From NCBI RefSeq assembly GCF_003013695.1, contig NZ_CP027792.1, forward strand, positions 950,501 to 1,014,500: DNA of 64,000 bases. The letters are read 5' to 3'. Positions 7,897 through 16,243 of the stretch are shown here, piece by piece (position 1 is the stretch's first letter; every line of letters begins with the position of its first letter). The stretch comes from Pulveribacter suum. GTDB taxonomy: Bacteria > Pseudomonadota > Gammaproteobacteria > Burkholderiales > Burkholderiaceae_C. The position numbers were made by a program, and so were the translations under genes. The notes beneath the pieces are model-generated. The model saw nothing but the letters and a program-made list of their open reading frames with translations, ran no database searches and was not told the origin of the DNA.

Positions 7897-9141
7897 ATGA
7901 GCCAGATCACACGCTGCCCGCACTGCGCCACCGCCTTCAGGGTGGTGGCCGACCAGCTGCGCATCTCTGACGGCTGGGTGCGCTGCGGCCAGTGCAAGGA
8001 GGTCTTTGACGCCACCGAGCAGCTGGGGCCGGACGCATCCGCGCCGCTGCTGGACGACATGCCGCTGGAGCGGCTGGCCACGCCCCACGCGCCGCCGGTG
8101 CGCGCCGCTGCGCCGCCGCCGGCCAGCGTCTGGAACAGCCCGCGCGTGGCGCCCGCGCCGGCTCGGGCGCCCCTGCCGGCCCCCGGCGCCGCTCCGGCGC
8201 CGCAGCCCGCCCCCGCGACCACGCCTGCGGCCCCGGCCTCGTGGCGGCTGCCTCCTCCGCCGGTGCCCGCATTCCTGCTGGCCACGCCGGCGCTGGCGCC
8301 AGCGCCGCTGCCGACGCCAGCGGCCCCCGAGCCCACGGTGAACGAGCCGGCCCCGGCCGAGGAGGCCAGGCCCGTCGAAGAGCCCGCGCAAGCTGATGCC
8401 GAGACGCCAGCGCCGGCCCAGGCGCCTGTGCCCGCGCCCCCGCCGCTGGCCTTGCCTGCTCCCACGACGCCGCCGCCGGCAGCACCTGTGGCGGCCGCCG
8501 ACGAAGCCGGCCTGCCGCCTGCCGCACCTGCCGATGAGCCCGCCGCTGCGCCACGACCGCCGCCGCGGCCCTACCTGCCCGAGGACGCGCAGGAGGACGA
8601 GGAAGCGCTCTCTTCAAGCCCCGAACCCGAATTCGTGCGCATCGCCCGGCGCAGCGCCTTCTGGCGCCAGCCGGCGGTGCGCGGGCTGCTGGTGTTGCTG
8701 GCGCTGGCGCTCGCTGCTCTGCTGGCCGGGCAGGTCGCGCTGCACTACCGCGATGCGCTGGCCGCGCGCCACCCGCAGGCGCGCGCGGCGCTGCAGCAGC
8801 TGTGTGCGCGCCTGGCCTGCACGCTGCAGCCGCCGCGCGACATCGCCGCCGTGGTCATCGACAGCTCGTCGTTCCTCAAGACGCGGGGCGACGCCAGCCG
8901 CTATGAGCTGCAGGTGGCGCTGAAAAACACCGCCGCCCACCCCGTGGCCATGCCGCTGCTGGAGCTGACGCTGACCGACGCCCAGGACCGGGCGCTGGTG
9001 CGCCGCGTGCTGCGTCCGCACGGCGAGCTGGGCGCCGCGCCCGAGCTGGCGCCTGCCGCCGTCTGGAGCGCCACGGCGCCCGTGCAGCTGGCCGGCGGCA
9101 CGCCCGTGGCCGGCTACCGGCTGCTGGCCTTCTACCCCTAA
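7897..9141 (+). CDS. Zinc-ribbon and DUF3426 membrane protein
   Basis: The 414-residue protein starts with an MJ0042-type zinc ribbon (CPHCATAF...VRCGQCKEVFDA, four Cys in two CxxC pairs, residues 7-31). A Pro/Ala-rich linker of about 190 residues follows, then one membrane helix (near residues 262-282, LLVLLALALAALLAG) and a C-terminal DUF3426 domain. This architecture is common downstream of prmA in betaproteobacteria. Its function is not established; the cytoplasmic ribbon joined to an extracytoplasmic domain suggests signalling or scaffolding. The linker is extreme in Ala/Pro content and is the likeliest part to vary between strains. Confidence 0.85.
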   Translation: MSQITRCPHCATAFRVVADQLRISDGWVRCGQCKEVFDATEQLGPDASAPLLDDMPLERLATPHAPPVRAAAPPPASVWNSPRVAPAPARAPLPAPGAAPAPQPAPATTPAAPASWRLPPPPVPAFLLATPALAPAPLPTPAAPEPTVNEPAPAEEARPVEEPAQADAETPAPAQAPVPAPPPLALPAPTTPPPAAPVAAADEAGLPPAAPADEPAAAPRPPPRPYLPEDAQEDEEALSSSPEPEFVRIARRSAFWRQPAVRGLLVLLALALAALLAGQVALHYRDALAARHPQARAALQQLCARLACTLQPPRDIAAVVIDSSSFLKTRGDASRYELQVALKNTAAHPVAMPLLELTLTDAQDRALVRRVLRPHGELGAAPELAPAAVWSATAPVQLAGGTPVAGYRLLAFYP

Positions 9142-9165
9142 CAACTTTTTGATTCGGCACACCCC

Positions 9166-10071
9166 ATGGCAGCACTGATTTGCGGCTCACTGGCCTTTGA
9201 CACCATCATGACCTTCGAGGGCCGCTTTGCTGCGCAGATCCTGCCCGAGCAATTGCACATCCTGAACGTGTCCTTCCTGGTGCCCACGCTACGGCGCGAC
9301 TTCGGCGGTTGCGCCGGCAACATCGCCTACAGCCTGCGGCTGCTGGGCGGCGACGCGCGGCCCGTGGCCATGCTGGGCAGCGACGGCGACGAGTACCTGG
9401 CGCGCCTGCGCGAGCTGGGCATCGACACCCGCCACGTGGGCCAGGCGGGCGACGCCTACACCGCCCAGGCCATGATCATGACGGACCAGGACAACAACCA
9501 GATCACCGCCTTTCACCCCGGCGCCATGCTGCATGCGCACCGCACGCGCATCGTGGCCGGCGAGGCCGGCGCGGCCATCGGCATCATCGCCCCGGACGGG
9601 CGCGAGGCCATGCAGGAGCACGCCGCCCAGTTCGCTGTCGCGCAGATCCCCTTCGTGTTCGACCCGGGCCAGGGCCTGCCCATGTTCGACGGCGAGGCGC
9701 TGCGCCGCTTCATCGGGCAGGCCGACTGGGTGGCCGTGAACGACTACGAGGGCAAGATGCTGTGCGAGCGCACGGGCTGGAGCCTGGCGGAGATCTCGCA
9801 GCGCGTGCGCGGCCTGGTCGTGACGCTGGGCGGCGAGGGCTGCGAAGTCTGGGAGCAGGGCGAGCGCACGCACGTGGCTGCCGTGGCGCCCACCGAAGTG
9901 GTGGACCCCACCGGCTGCGGCGACGCCTGGCGCGGCGGCCTGCTGTACGGGCTGGAGCGCGGCTGGCCTCTGGCGCGCTGCGCGCGGCTGGGGAACCGCC
10001 TGGGGGCCTTGAAGATCGCCCGGCGCGGGCCGCAGAACTACGAACTGGACTTCGACCCGCAAACCGTCTGA
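9166..10071 (+). CDS. PfkB-family sugar or nucleoside kinase
   Basis: The 301-residue product has the ribokinase fold: the N-terminal glycine motif DFGGCAGNIAYSLRLLGG (residues about 45-62) and the C-terminal signature VDPTGCGDAWRGGLLYGL, whose Asp is the catalytic base. The substrate cannot be read from sequence; relatives are often called adenosine kinase or ribokinase-like. The start ATG at 9166 gives the expected MAALICGSLAFD first strand. It lies 24 bases after the DUF3426 gene and is probably co-transcribed with it. Confidence 0.88.
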   Translation: MAALICGSLAFDTIMTFEGRFAAQILPEQLHILNVSFLVPTLRRDFGGCAGNIAYSLRLLGGDARPVAMLGSDGDEYLARLRELGIDTRHVGQAGDAYTAQAMIMTDQDNNQITAFHPGAMLHAHRTRIVAGEAGAAIGIIAPDGREAMQEHAAQFAVAQIPFVFDPGQGLPMFDGEALRRFIGQADWVAVNDYEGKMLCERTGWSLAEISQRVRGLVVTLGGEGCEVWEQGERTHVAAVAPTEVVDPTGCGDAWRGGLLYGLERGWPLARCARLGNRLGALKIARRGPQNYELDFDPQTV

Positions 10072-10082
10072 GTTCGCCGTCG

Positions 10083-10186
10083 CTTCAAAAATAATAGCTG
10101 CTTGCGCTTTACCAGAGCCAGTTTGCGTTATCTTTCTATCTCAAACCCGCACCAGACAAGCGGCAGCAGCTATTGTTTTGAACCGG
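10083..10186. repeat. Dispersed palindromic element, copy 2 (long form)
   Basis: The outer arms are a long imperfect inverted repeat (TTCAAAAataATAGCTGCTT against GCAGCAGCTATtgTTTTGAA). Between them is a decayed inner hairpin around TTTCTATC, matching the inner hairpin of copy 4. It sits in the convergent gap between the PfkB kinase and the histone H1-like gene. Confidence 0.7.
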
Positions 10187-10195
10187 CAGGCACAA

Positions 10196-10227
10196 GAAAA
10201 AACCCGGCGCAGGCGCCGGGTTTTTTT
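10196..10227. terminator. Bidirectional rho-independent terminator
   Basis: CCCGGCG-cagg-CGCCGGG flanked by an A-run on the left and seven T on the right, between two convergent genes. It can stop transcription from both sides. Confidence 0.88.
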
Positions 10228-10246
10228 GTGAGGCGCTAGCCCGTCC

Positions 10247-11038
10247 TCAAGGCTTGCCGCCGGTGGGGAAGGGCCAGGCCGCCTGCGGGCTCAGCGTGGT
10301 CTGCGCAGCGGGTGCCGGCGCGGGCGCTGCGGCCTTCTTCGCGGGTGCGGCTTTCTTGGCCGGGGCGGGGGCCTTCTTGGCGGGCGCTGCTGCCTTCTTT
10401 GCCGGTGCGGGGGCTGCGGCCTTCTTCGCGGCCGGCGCTGCCTTCTTGGCGGCTGGCGCTGCCTTCTTTGCCGGTGCGGCGGCCTTCTTCGCTACGGCTG
10501 GCACTGCCTTCTTGGCTGTGGGCGCAGCGGCCTTCTTAGCTGCGGGCGCCGCGGCCTTCTTGGCCGGCACAGCCGCCTTCTTGGCGGGTGCGGCTGCCTT
10601 CTTCGCAGGGGCTGCAGCCTTCTTGGCGGGCGCCGCCTTCTTCACGGCAGTGGTCTTGGCCGTGGCCTTTTTGGCGGGTGCTGCGGCCTTCTTGGCCGGC
10701 GCCGCAGCCTTCTTGGCCGGCGTTGCCTTCGTCACGGCAGCCGTGGTCTTGGTGGCGGCCTTTTTGGCCGGCACTGCCGCTTTCTTGGCGGGCGCCGCGG
10801 CCTTCTTTGCCGGAGCGGCGGCCTTCGTCACGGCGGCCTTCTTGGCCGGCGCAGCCGCCTTCTTGGCAGGGGCTGCAGCCTTGCCGGCCGGTGCGGCCGC
10901 CTTCTTCGTGGCAGCGGCGCCCGCGCCTGCGGCGGCCTTCTTGGTGGCGGGCGCCTTGGCGCTGGCGCTCGTGCCCGTCGCCTTCTTGGCGGGAGCGGCT
11001 GCAGGTTTCTTCGCAGCGGGTTTCTTCGCAGTTGCCAT
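10247..11038 (-). CDS. Histone H1-like Lys/Ala/Pro-rich DNA-binding protein
   Basis: The 263-residue protein is almost entirely made of imperfect KKAAAPA repeats, as in eukaryotic H1 tails and bacterial H1-like proteins (BpH1, HctB, AlgP). It should bind DNA through charge and condense or bridge it. Only the last 25 residues (ending WPFPTGGKP) leave the pattern. The start at 11038 is favoured by AAGGAG seven bases upstream; an adjacent ATG at 11041 would be too close to it, and the longer in-frame extension to 11143 reads through the ribosome site. The repeats make length variation by slippage likely. It follows nrdB on the same strand, past a hairpin. Confidence 0.9.
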   Translation of the reverse strand: MATAKKPAAKKPAAAPAKKATGTSASAKAPATKKAAAGAGAAATKKAAAPAGKAAAPAKKAAAPAKKAAVTKAAAPAKKAAAPAKKAAVPAKKAATKTTAAVTKATPAKKAAAPAKKAAAPAKKATAKTTAVKKAAPAKKAAAPAKKAAAPAKKAAVPAKKAAAPAAKKAAAPTAKKAVPAVAKKAAAPAKKAAPAAKKAAPAAKKAAAPAPAKKAAAPAKKAPAPAKKAAPAKKAAAPAPAPAAQTTLSPQAAWPFPTGGKP

Positions 11039-11143
11039 CATTTTCTCCTTGGGGTCGGTTGGCAGAGAGCACCCGTCGCCTGCATTGGGCGGCGGGCGAT
11101 CCATGGCAACGACGCTGAACGCCCGCCACCACGAATGCGACAA

Positions 11144-11188
11144 ACGCTCCCCCGCTGCGGCGCAGGGCGCCTGGTGCGGAGGGAGCGT
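11144..11188 (-). terminator. Large hairpin between nrdB and the histone H1-like gene
   Basis: ACGCTCCCCCGC pairs with GCGGaGGGAGCGT across a GC-rich loop: 12 pairs with one bulged A. On the minus strand it is followed by TTTG. It may end the nrdAB transcript or partly attenuate read-through; the T-run is weak. Confidence 0.5.
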
Positions 11189-11224
11189 GAAAGAAAACCC
11201 ATGGCCGTCATGCTCTGGCGCGTG

Positions 11225-12394
11225 TCAGTCCCAGGACAGGGCCCCGCCGGTCTGGTACTCGATGACGCGCGTCTCAAAGAAGTTGCGTTCCTTCTTCAGG
11301 TCGATCATCTCGCTCATCCAGGGGAAGGGGTTTTCCTCGTTGGGGAACAGCTCCGGCAGGCCGATCTGCGTGGCCCGGCGGTTGGCGATGTAGCGCAGGT
11401 AGCCCTTGAACATGGAGGCGTTCATGCCCAGCACGCCGCGCGGCATGGTGTCTTCGGCGTAGCGGTACTCCAGGTCCACGGCCTGGTGGAACAGGGCAAT
11501 GATCTCGTCCTTGAACGCAGCCGTCCACAGGTGGGGGTTTTCCAGCTTCAACTGGTTGATCAGGTCGATGCCGAAGTTGCAGTGCATCGACTCGTCGCGC
11601 AGGATGTACTGGTACTGCTCGGCCGCGCCGGTCATCTTGTTTTGCCGGCCCAACGCGAGGATCTGCGTGAAGCCGACGTAGAAGAACAGGCCTTCCATCA
11701 GGCAGGCGAAGACGACCAGGCTTTTGAGCAGCGTCTGGTCGGTCTCCAGCGTGCCGGTCTTGAACGCCGGGTCCATGATGGCCTCGATGAACGGGATCAG
11801 GAACTGGTCCTTGTCGCGGATCGAGGCAACCTCGTTGTAGGCGTTGAAGATCTCGCCTTCGTCCAGGCCCAGCGACTCGACGATGTACTGGTAGGCGTGG
11901 GTGTGGATGGCTTCCTCGAACGCCTGGCGCAGCAGGAACTGGCGGCACTCGGGCGCCGTGATGTGGCGGTAGGTGCCCAGCACGATGTTGTTGGCCGCCA
12001 GCGAATCGGCCGTGACGAAGAAGCCCAGGTTGCGCTTGACGATGCGGCGCTCGTCTTCGGTCAGGCCATGAGGGTCCTTCCACAACGCGATGTCGCGCGT
12101 CATGTTGATCTCCTGCGGCATCCAGTGGTTGGCGCAGGTGGCGAGGTACTTTTCCCAGGCCCACTTGTACTTGAAGGGCACGAGCTGGTTGACGTCGGTC
12201 TGGCCGTTGATGATGCGTTTGTCAACGGCAGAGACGCGGCGGCTTTGCGCGGCCGCCGCCACGGGTGCGGCCTGCGCTGCAGGCACGGCCATCACGGCGG
12301 CCTGCAGACGCGGCTCCTGCAGGGGACCATCGTGCTGGCCGCCTTGCGGGAAATTTTGCGATGGGGTCTTGACTTCGTCGTCCCAGGTAAGCAT
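11225..12394 (-). CDS. nrdB: Class Ia ribonucleoside-diphosphate reductase, beta subunit
   Basis: NrdB houses the diiron centre and radical that start ribonucleotide reduction by NrdA. The 389 residues include an Ala/Pro-rich N-terminal extension of about 50 residues. The metal-ligand stretch EEAIHTHAY places a Tyr (Tyr168) four residues after His164. Chlamydial class Ic proteins with similar surroundings have Phe there, so this enzyme should use a tyrosyl radical. A second ligand block is [12 protein letters not shown]. The start at 12394 (MLTWDDEV) is preferred to an upstream in-frame ATG at 12445, which adds a non-conserved stretch. A hairpin TGCTCC/GGGAGCA sits just before its ribosome site. 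Confidence 0.95.
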   Translation of the reverse strand: MLTWDDEVKTPSQNFPQGGQHDGPLQEPRLQAAVMAVPAAQAAPVAAAAQSRRVSAVDKRIINGQTDVNQLVPFKYKWAWEKYLATCANHWMPQEINMTRDIALWKDPHGLTEDERRIVKRNLGFFVTADSLAANNIVLGTYRHITAPECRQFLLRQAFEEAIHTHAYQYIVESLGLDEGEIFNAYNEVASIRDKDQFLIPFIEAIMDPAFKTGTLETDQTLLKSLVVFACLMEGLFFYVGFTQILALGRQNKMTGAAEQYQYILRDESMHCNFGIDLINQLKLENPHLWTAAFKDEIIALFHQAVDLEYRYAEDTMPRGVLGMNASMFKGYLRYIANRRATQIGLPELFPNEENPFPWMSEMIDLKKERNFFETRVIEYQTGGALSWD

Positions 12395-12531
12395 GGCTTT
12401 TCCAGTGCTCCGATTATGGGAGCAGTGCTTCAAAAAGAAAAGCATCGAAGCGTTGCGCGGCGCTGTTTTGTTGCATGGTCACAGGTGGCATGCGGCTTCG
12501 GTGCGGCGTTGGCGAGGGGCCTGCGCGGCGG

Positions 12532-15399
12532 TTACTGGCAGGCCTCGCAGCCGGGGTCGTCGATGGCGCAGAACTTCACGTCAGTAGCGGGCTCGGCGGC
12601 GGCCAGGGCGCTCGTGTGCGAGTCCGTGGGCACGGCGTTGAGCTGACGCTTGTTCACCGTGCTCATCTCCACGTGCGTGGCGCTTTGAGTGCGCAGGTAG
12701 TAGGTGGTCTTGAGGCCGCGCAGCCAGGCAAGCTGGTAGGTCTCGTGCAGCTTCTTGCCCGAGGCGCCGGCCATGTAGATGTTCAGGCTTTGCGCCTGGT
12801 CGATCCACTTTTGGCGGCGCGCGGCCGCCTCCACCAGCCACGTGGGCTCGACTTCGAAGGCCGTGGCATACAGCTGCTTGACGTCCTGCGGCACGCGGTC
12901 GATGGGAGCCAGCGAGCCCTTGAAGTGCTTCAAGTCCATGACCATCACGTCGTCCCACAGGTCCAGGCGTTTCAGGTCCTGCACCAAGTACTGGTTGATG
13001 ACGGTGAACTCGCCCGAGAGGTTGGACTTGACGGACAGGTTGCCAAACGAGGGCTCGATGGATGCATCGACGCCGACGATGTTGGAAATCGTCGCCGTGG
13101 GCGCGATGGCCACGCAGTTGGAGTTGCGCATGCCGTGCTGCGCTATCTGGGCGCGCAGCGCCTCCCAGTCCAGGCGCGTGCTGCGGTCCACTTCCACGAA
13201 ACCGCCGCGCTCGCGTGCCAGCAGATCAAGCGAGTCCAGCGGCAGGATGCCGCGCGACCACAGCGAGCCCTCGTAGCTGCTATAGGTGCCGCGCTCGCGT
13301 GCCAGTTCGGTGGAGGCCAGGTACGCGTAGTAGCAGATGGCCTCCATCGACTCGTCGGCGAACTGCACGGCGGCGTCGCTGGCGTACGGGATGCGCAATT
13401 CGTACAGCGCATCCTGAAAGCCCATCAGGCCCAGGCCCACCGGGCGGTGGCGCAGGTTGGATTCGCGCGCCTTGTCCACGGCGTAGTAGTTGATGTCGAT
13501 GACGTTGTCCAGCATGCGCATGGCGGTGACGATCGTCTGGCGCAGCTTGTCGTGGTCGATCTGCCCGTCTTTCAGGTGGCGCGACAGGTTCACCGAACCC
13601 AGGTTGCACACGGCCGTCTCGGTGTCGCTGGTGTTGAGCGTGATCTCGGTGCACAGATTGGACGAGTGCACCACGCCCACGTGCTGCTGCGGGCTGCGAA
13701 TGTTGCACGGGTCCTTGAAGGTGATCCACGGGTGGCCCGTCTCGAACAGCATCGACAGCATCTTGCGCCACAGGTCCACGGCCGGCACGCGCTTGAACAG
13801 CTTGATTTCGCCGCTGTCGGCCTGGGCCTCGTAGGCGGTATAGGCGCGCTCGAAGGCTTGGCCGTACAGGTCGTGCAGGTCCGGTACGTCGGAGGGCGAG
13901 AACAGCGTCCACTGGCCCTTGTCCATGACCCGCTTCATGAACAGGTCGGGGATCCAGTTGGCGGTGTTCATGTCGTGCGTACGCCGGCGGTCGTCGCCCG
14001 TGTTCTTGCGCAGCTCCAGGAACTCCTCGATATCCAGGTGCCAGCTCTCCAGATAGGTGCAGACGGCGCCCTTCCTCTTGCCGCCCTGGTTCACCGCCAC
14101 GGCGGTGTCGTTGACCACTTTCAAAAACGGCACCACGCCCTGCGACTCGCCATTGGTGCCCTTGATGCGCGCGCCCAGGGCGCGCACGCGCGTCCAGTCG
14201 TTGCCCAGGCCGCCGGCGAACTTGGACAGCAGGGCGTTTTCCTTGATGGACTCATAGATGCCCTCCAGGTGGTCCGGCACGGTGGTGAGATAGCACGAGG
14301 ACAGCTGCGAGCGCAGCGTGCCGCTGTTGAAGAGGGTGGGCGTGCTGCTCATGAAGTCGAACGAGGACAGCAGTTCGTAGAACTCGATGGCGCGGGCGTT
14401 GCGGTCATCCTCGCGCAGCGCCAGGCCCATGGCCACGCGCATGAAGAACGACTGCGGCAGCTCGATGCGCGCCTTGTCCACGTGCAGGAAATAGCGGTCA
14501 TACAGCGTCTGCAGGCCGAGGTAATCGAACTGCTGGTCGCGCTCTGCCTTCAGCGCCGCGGCCAGGCGCGGCAGGTCGAACTGCAGCAATTCGGGGTTCA
14601 ACAGCTCGTGCTCGACGCCGCGCTGCACGAACAGCGGAAAGTGCGCCGCATAGGCTTCAGCCATCTCGGCCGGTGCCACGTCGCGGCCCAGTACCTCGCG
14701 CACGATCGTATGCAGCAGCAGGCGCGCGGTGGCGTAGGTGTAGCCCGGGTCTTTCTCGATCAGCGTGCGCGCGGCCAGGATGGAGGCCTTGTACACCTCG
14801 GCCATGGGCACGCCGTCATACAGGTTGCGCAGCGTTTCGGCGGCAATGGGGGCGGCCTGCACGTCTTGCCCCAGGCCGGTGCAGGCGGACTCGATCAGCG
14901 CCTGCAGGCGCAGCACGTCCAGCTCCACGCGCTGGCCGCCGTCCTGCACGAACAGGGCGGGCAGCTGGGGCATCAGCTGCTCCTTCTTTTGCGCCCGCTC
15001 CTGGGCGCGGCGCTCGCGGTACAGCACATAAGCGCGCGCCACCTCGTGGTGGCCGCCGCGCATCAGGCCCAGCTCGACCTGGTCCTGCACGTCCTCGATG
15101 TGGAAGGTGCCGCCGGCCGGGCGCGAGCGCATGAGGCCGCGCACCACGGCTTGCGTCAGCCCGTCCACCAGCTCGCGTACGCTGGCCGAGGCGGCGCCCT
15201 GGGCACCGTGCACGGCCAGGAAGGCCTTCATCATGGCCACGGCGATCTTTTGCGGCTCGAAGGGCACCACGGCGCCGTTGCGCCGGATGATCTGGTAGTG
15301 CTCGAGCGTGCTGCCCGTGCCCGCGGGCTGGGCAGCAGCGTAGGGCGCCTGCGGGGCGCGCGGAGAGTCGGACACAGCTGAGGGGGAGACGACTTGCAT
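12532..15399 (-). CDS. nrdA: Class Ia ribonucleoside-diphosphate reductase, alpha subunit
   Basis: NrdA reduces NDPs to dNDPs and holds the allosteric sites. At 955 residues it is long for the family. An N-terminal ATP-cone (about residues 33-125; IIRRNGAVVPFEPQKIAVAM) gives dATP feedback inhibition. The catalytic barrel shows CNLGSVNLSRHL and the substrate-site Cys in SSNLCTEI. The C-terminal tail CAIDDPGCEACQ carries the CxxC pair that exchanges electrons with thioredoxin or glutaredoxin. nrdB follows after 137 bases. Tandem NrdR boxes lie about 100 bases upstream. Confidence 0.96.
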   Translation of the reverse strand: MQVVSPSAVSDSPRAPQAPYAAAQPAGTGSTLEHYQIIRRNGAVVPFEPQKIAVAMMKAFLAVHGAQGAASASVRELVDGLTQAVVRGLMRSRPAGGTFHIEDVQDQVELGLMRGGHHEVARAYVLYRERRAQERAQKKEQLMPQLPALFVQDGGQRVELDVLRLQALIESACTGLGQDVQAAPIAAETLRNLYDGVPMAEVYKASILAARTLIEKDPGYTYATARLLLHTIVREVLGRDVAPAEMAEAYAAHFPLFVQRGVEHELLNPELLQFDLPRLAAALKAERDQQFDYLGLQTLYDRYFLHVDKARIELPQSFFMRVAMGLALREDDRNARAIEFYELLSSFDFMSSTPTLFNSGTLRSQLSSCYLTTVPDHLEGIYESIKENALLSKFAGGLGNDWTRVRALGARIKGTNGESQGVVPFLKVVNDTAVAVNQGGKRKGAVCTYLESWHLDIEEFLELRKNTGDDRRRTHDMNTANWIPDLFMKRVMDKGQWTLFSPSDVPDLHDLYGQAFERAYTAYEAQADSGEIKLFKRVPAVDLWRKMLSMLFETGHPWITFKDPCNIRSPQQHVGVVHSSNLCTEITLNTSDTETAVCNLGSVNLSRHLKDGQIDHDKLRQTIVTAMRMLDNVIDINYYAVDKARESNLRHRPVGLGLMGFQDALYELRIPYASDAAVQFADESMEAICYYAYLASTELARERGTYSSYEGSLWSRGILPLDSLDLLARERGGFVEVDRSTRLDWEALRAQIAQHGMRNSNCVAIAPTATISNIVGVDASIEPSFGNLSVKSNLSGEFTVINQYLVQDLKRLDLWDDVMVMDLKHFKGSLAPIDRVPQDVKQLYATAFEVEPTWLVEAAARRQKWIDQAQSLNIYMAGASGKKLHETYQLAWLRGLKTTYYLRTQSATHVEMSTVNKRQLNAVPTDSHTSALAAAEPATDVKFCAIDDPGCEACQ

Positions 15400-15500
15400 G
15401 GTTTTCCTTTCCGGGGTGGTGCGTCAGGCAGGCAGCGTGCGAACGGGCGCGGCAAAGCGCCGGTCAGGCTGCGGGCCGGGTGCGCAAGCAGGCGGCTTGA

Positions 15501-15548
15501 GCACTACATTTAGCGTGATGCGATGGATTAGAACACTATAGGTAGTGT
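15501..15548 (-). promoter_or_regulatory. Tandem NrdR boxes upstream of nrdA
   Basis: Two 16-base palindromic sites, 15501-15516 (GCACTACATTTAGCGT) and 15533-15548 (ACACTATAGGTAGTGT), start 32 bases apart. NrdR, the ATP/dATP-sensing repressor of ribonucleotide reductase genes, binds pairs of such sites with 31-32 base spacing. The second is close to the consensus ACACTATATATAGTGT; the first matches at 12 of 16 positions. A -35-like TTGAAC overlaps the outer box, so NrdR would block the promoter. Confidence 0.88.
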
Positions 15549-15646
15549 TCAAGGGCTACAAGGGGTAAAGGCCTTTTGGCGAACTTTTCTGACACTGGGA
15601 CCTGTCCGCTGGGCAGCATCCCAGCCCCGGCGCGAGCGGCTGCGGG

Positions 15647-16243
15647 TCAGGCGGTCCGGGCGGTGCCGGGTGGCAGCAACACGCCGCTGCCGGCCAGGGC
15701 GCTCCACAGGCGGGGCCATTCGAAGCCGCTGCCCGGGTCCCCCTTGCGCTGCGGAGCGATGTGTTCGTGGCCGGCGATGAAGCGGATGGGAAACTGCTCC
15801 ATCAGCGCCCGGCACAGCCGCAGCAGGGCGGCGTACTGGGCCGACTCGAAGCGCTGGCCCTCCAGTCCTTCCAGCTCGATGCCGACCGAGTCATCGTTGC
15901 AATTGCCGCGCCCGCGGTAGTGCGAGAGCCCTGCATGCCAGGCACGCTGCCCGGCGTCCACGAACTGCCACAGCGCACCGGTGCGCTCAATGAAGAAGTG
16001 GCTGGACACCTGAAGGCCGCGTATCTGCGCGAAGTAGGGGTGGGCGTTCCAGTCCAGCCGATTGGTGAACAGCTGCTGTACCTGCCCGCCGCCATAGCTG
16101 CCCGGGGGCAGGCTGATGGAGTGCACGACGATCAAATCTACCTGGGCGCCGGCCGGCCGCTCGCCCTGGTTGGGCGAGGGCAGGCGGTGCGCTTCGGCCA
16201 GCCAGCCGCCACGCCAAGGGCTACTGCGCGTCGCCATGTTCAT
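15647..16243 (-). CDS. ampD: 1,6-anhydro-N-acetylmuramyl-L-alanine amidase
   Basis: AmpD is the cytoplasmic zinc amidase that strips peptide from anhydro-muropeptides during murein recycling; where ampC/ampR exist it also sets beta-lactamase induction. Zinc ligands are visible as His in LIVVHSISLPP and as His and Asp in GHEHIAPQRKGDPG. Length is 198 residues from the ATG at 16243, chosen because AGGGCGG lies about six bases upstream; the ATG at 16237 is also possible. The gene overlaps the end of pilR by 23 bases, so the two are probably translationally coupled. Confidence 0.93.
   Translation of the reverse strand: MNMATRSSPWRGGWLAEAHRLPSPNQGERPAGAQVDLIVVHSISLPPGSYGGGQVQQLFTNRLDWNAHPYFAQIRGLQVSSHFFIERTGALWQFVDAGQRAWHAGLSHYRGRGNCNDDSVGIELEGLEGQRFESAQYAALLRLCRALMEQFPIRFIAGHEHIAPQRKGDPGSGFEWPRLWSALAGSGVLLPPGTARTA

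Noticed and set aside
10290..11030. Dense regular repeats that could suggest a CRISPR array or satellite
   Set aside because: The repeats are in-frame Lys/Ala/Pro codons of the H1-like protein, without constant-length repeats or unique spacers.
12475..15381. Very long open frame on the plus strand opposite nrdA
   Set aside because: It mirrors nrdA codon by codon. High third-position G+C removes stops from the opposite strand; the translation is Val/Gln/His-rich with no domain.
15608..15625. Hairpin GCTGGG-cagcat-CCCAGC downstream of ampD as a terminator
   Set aside because: No T-run follows on the minus strand, and six pairs alone are weak; not listed as a feature.
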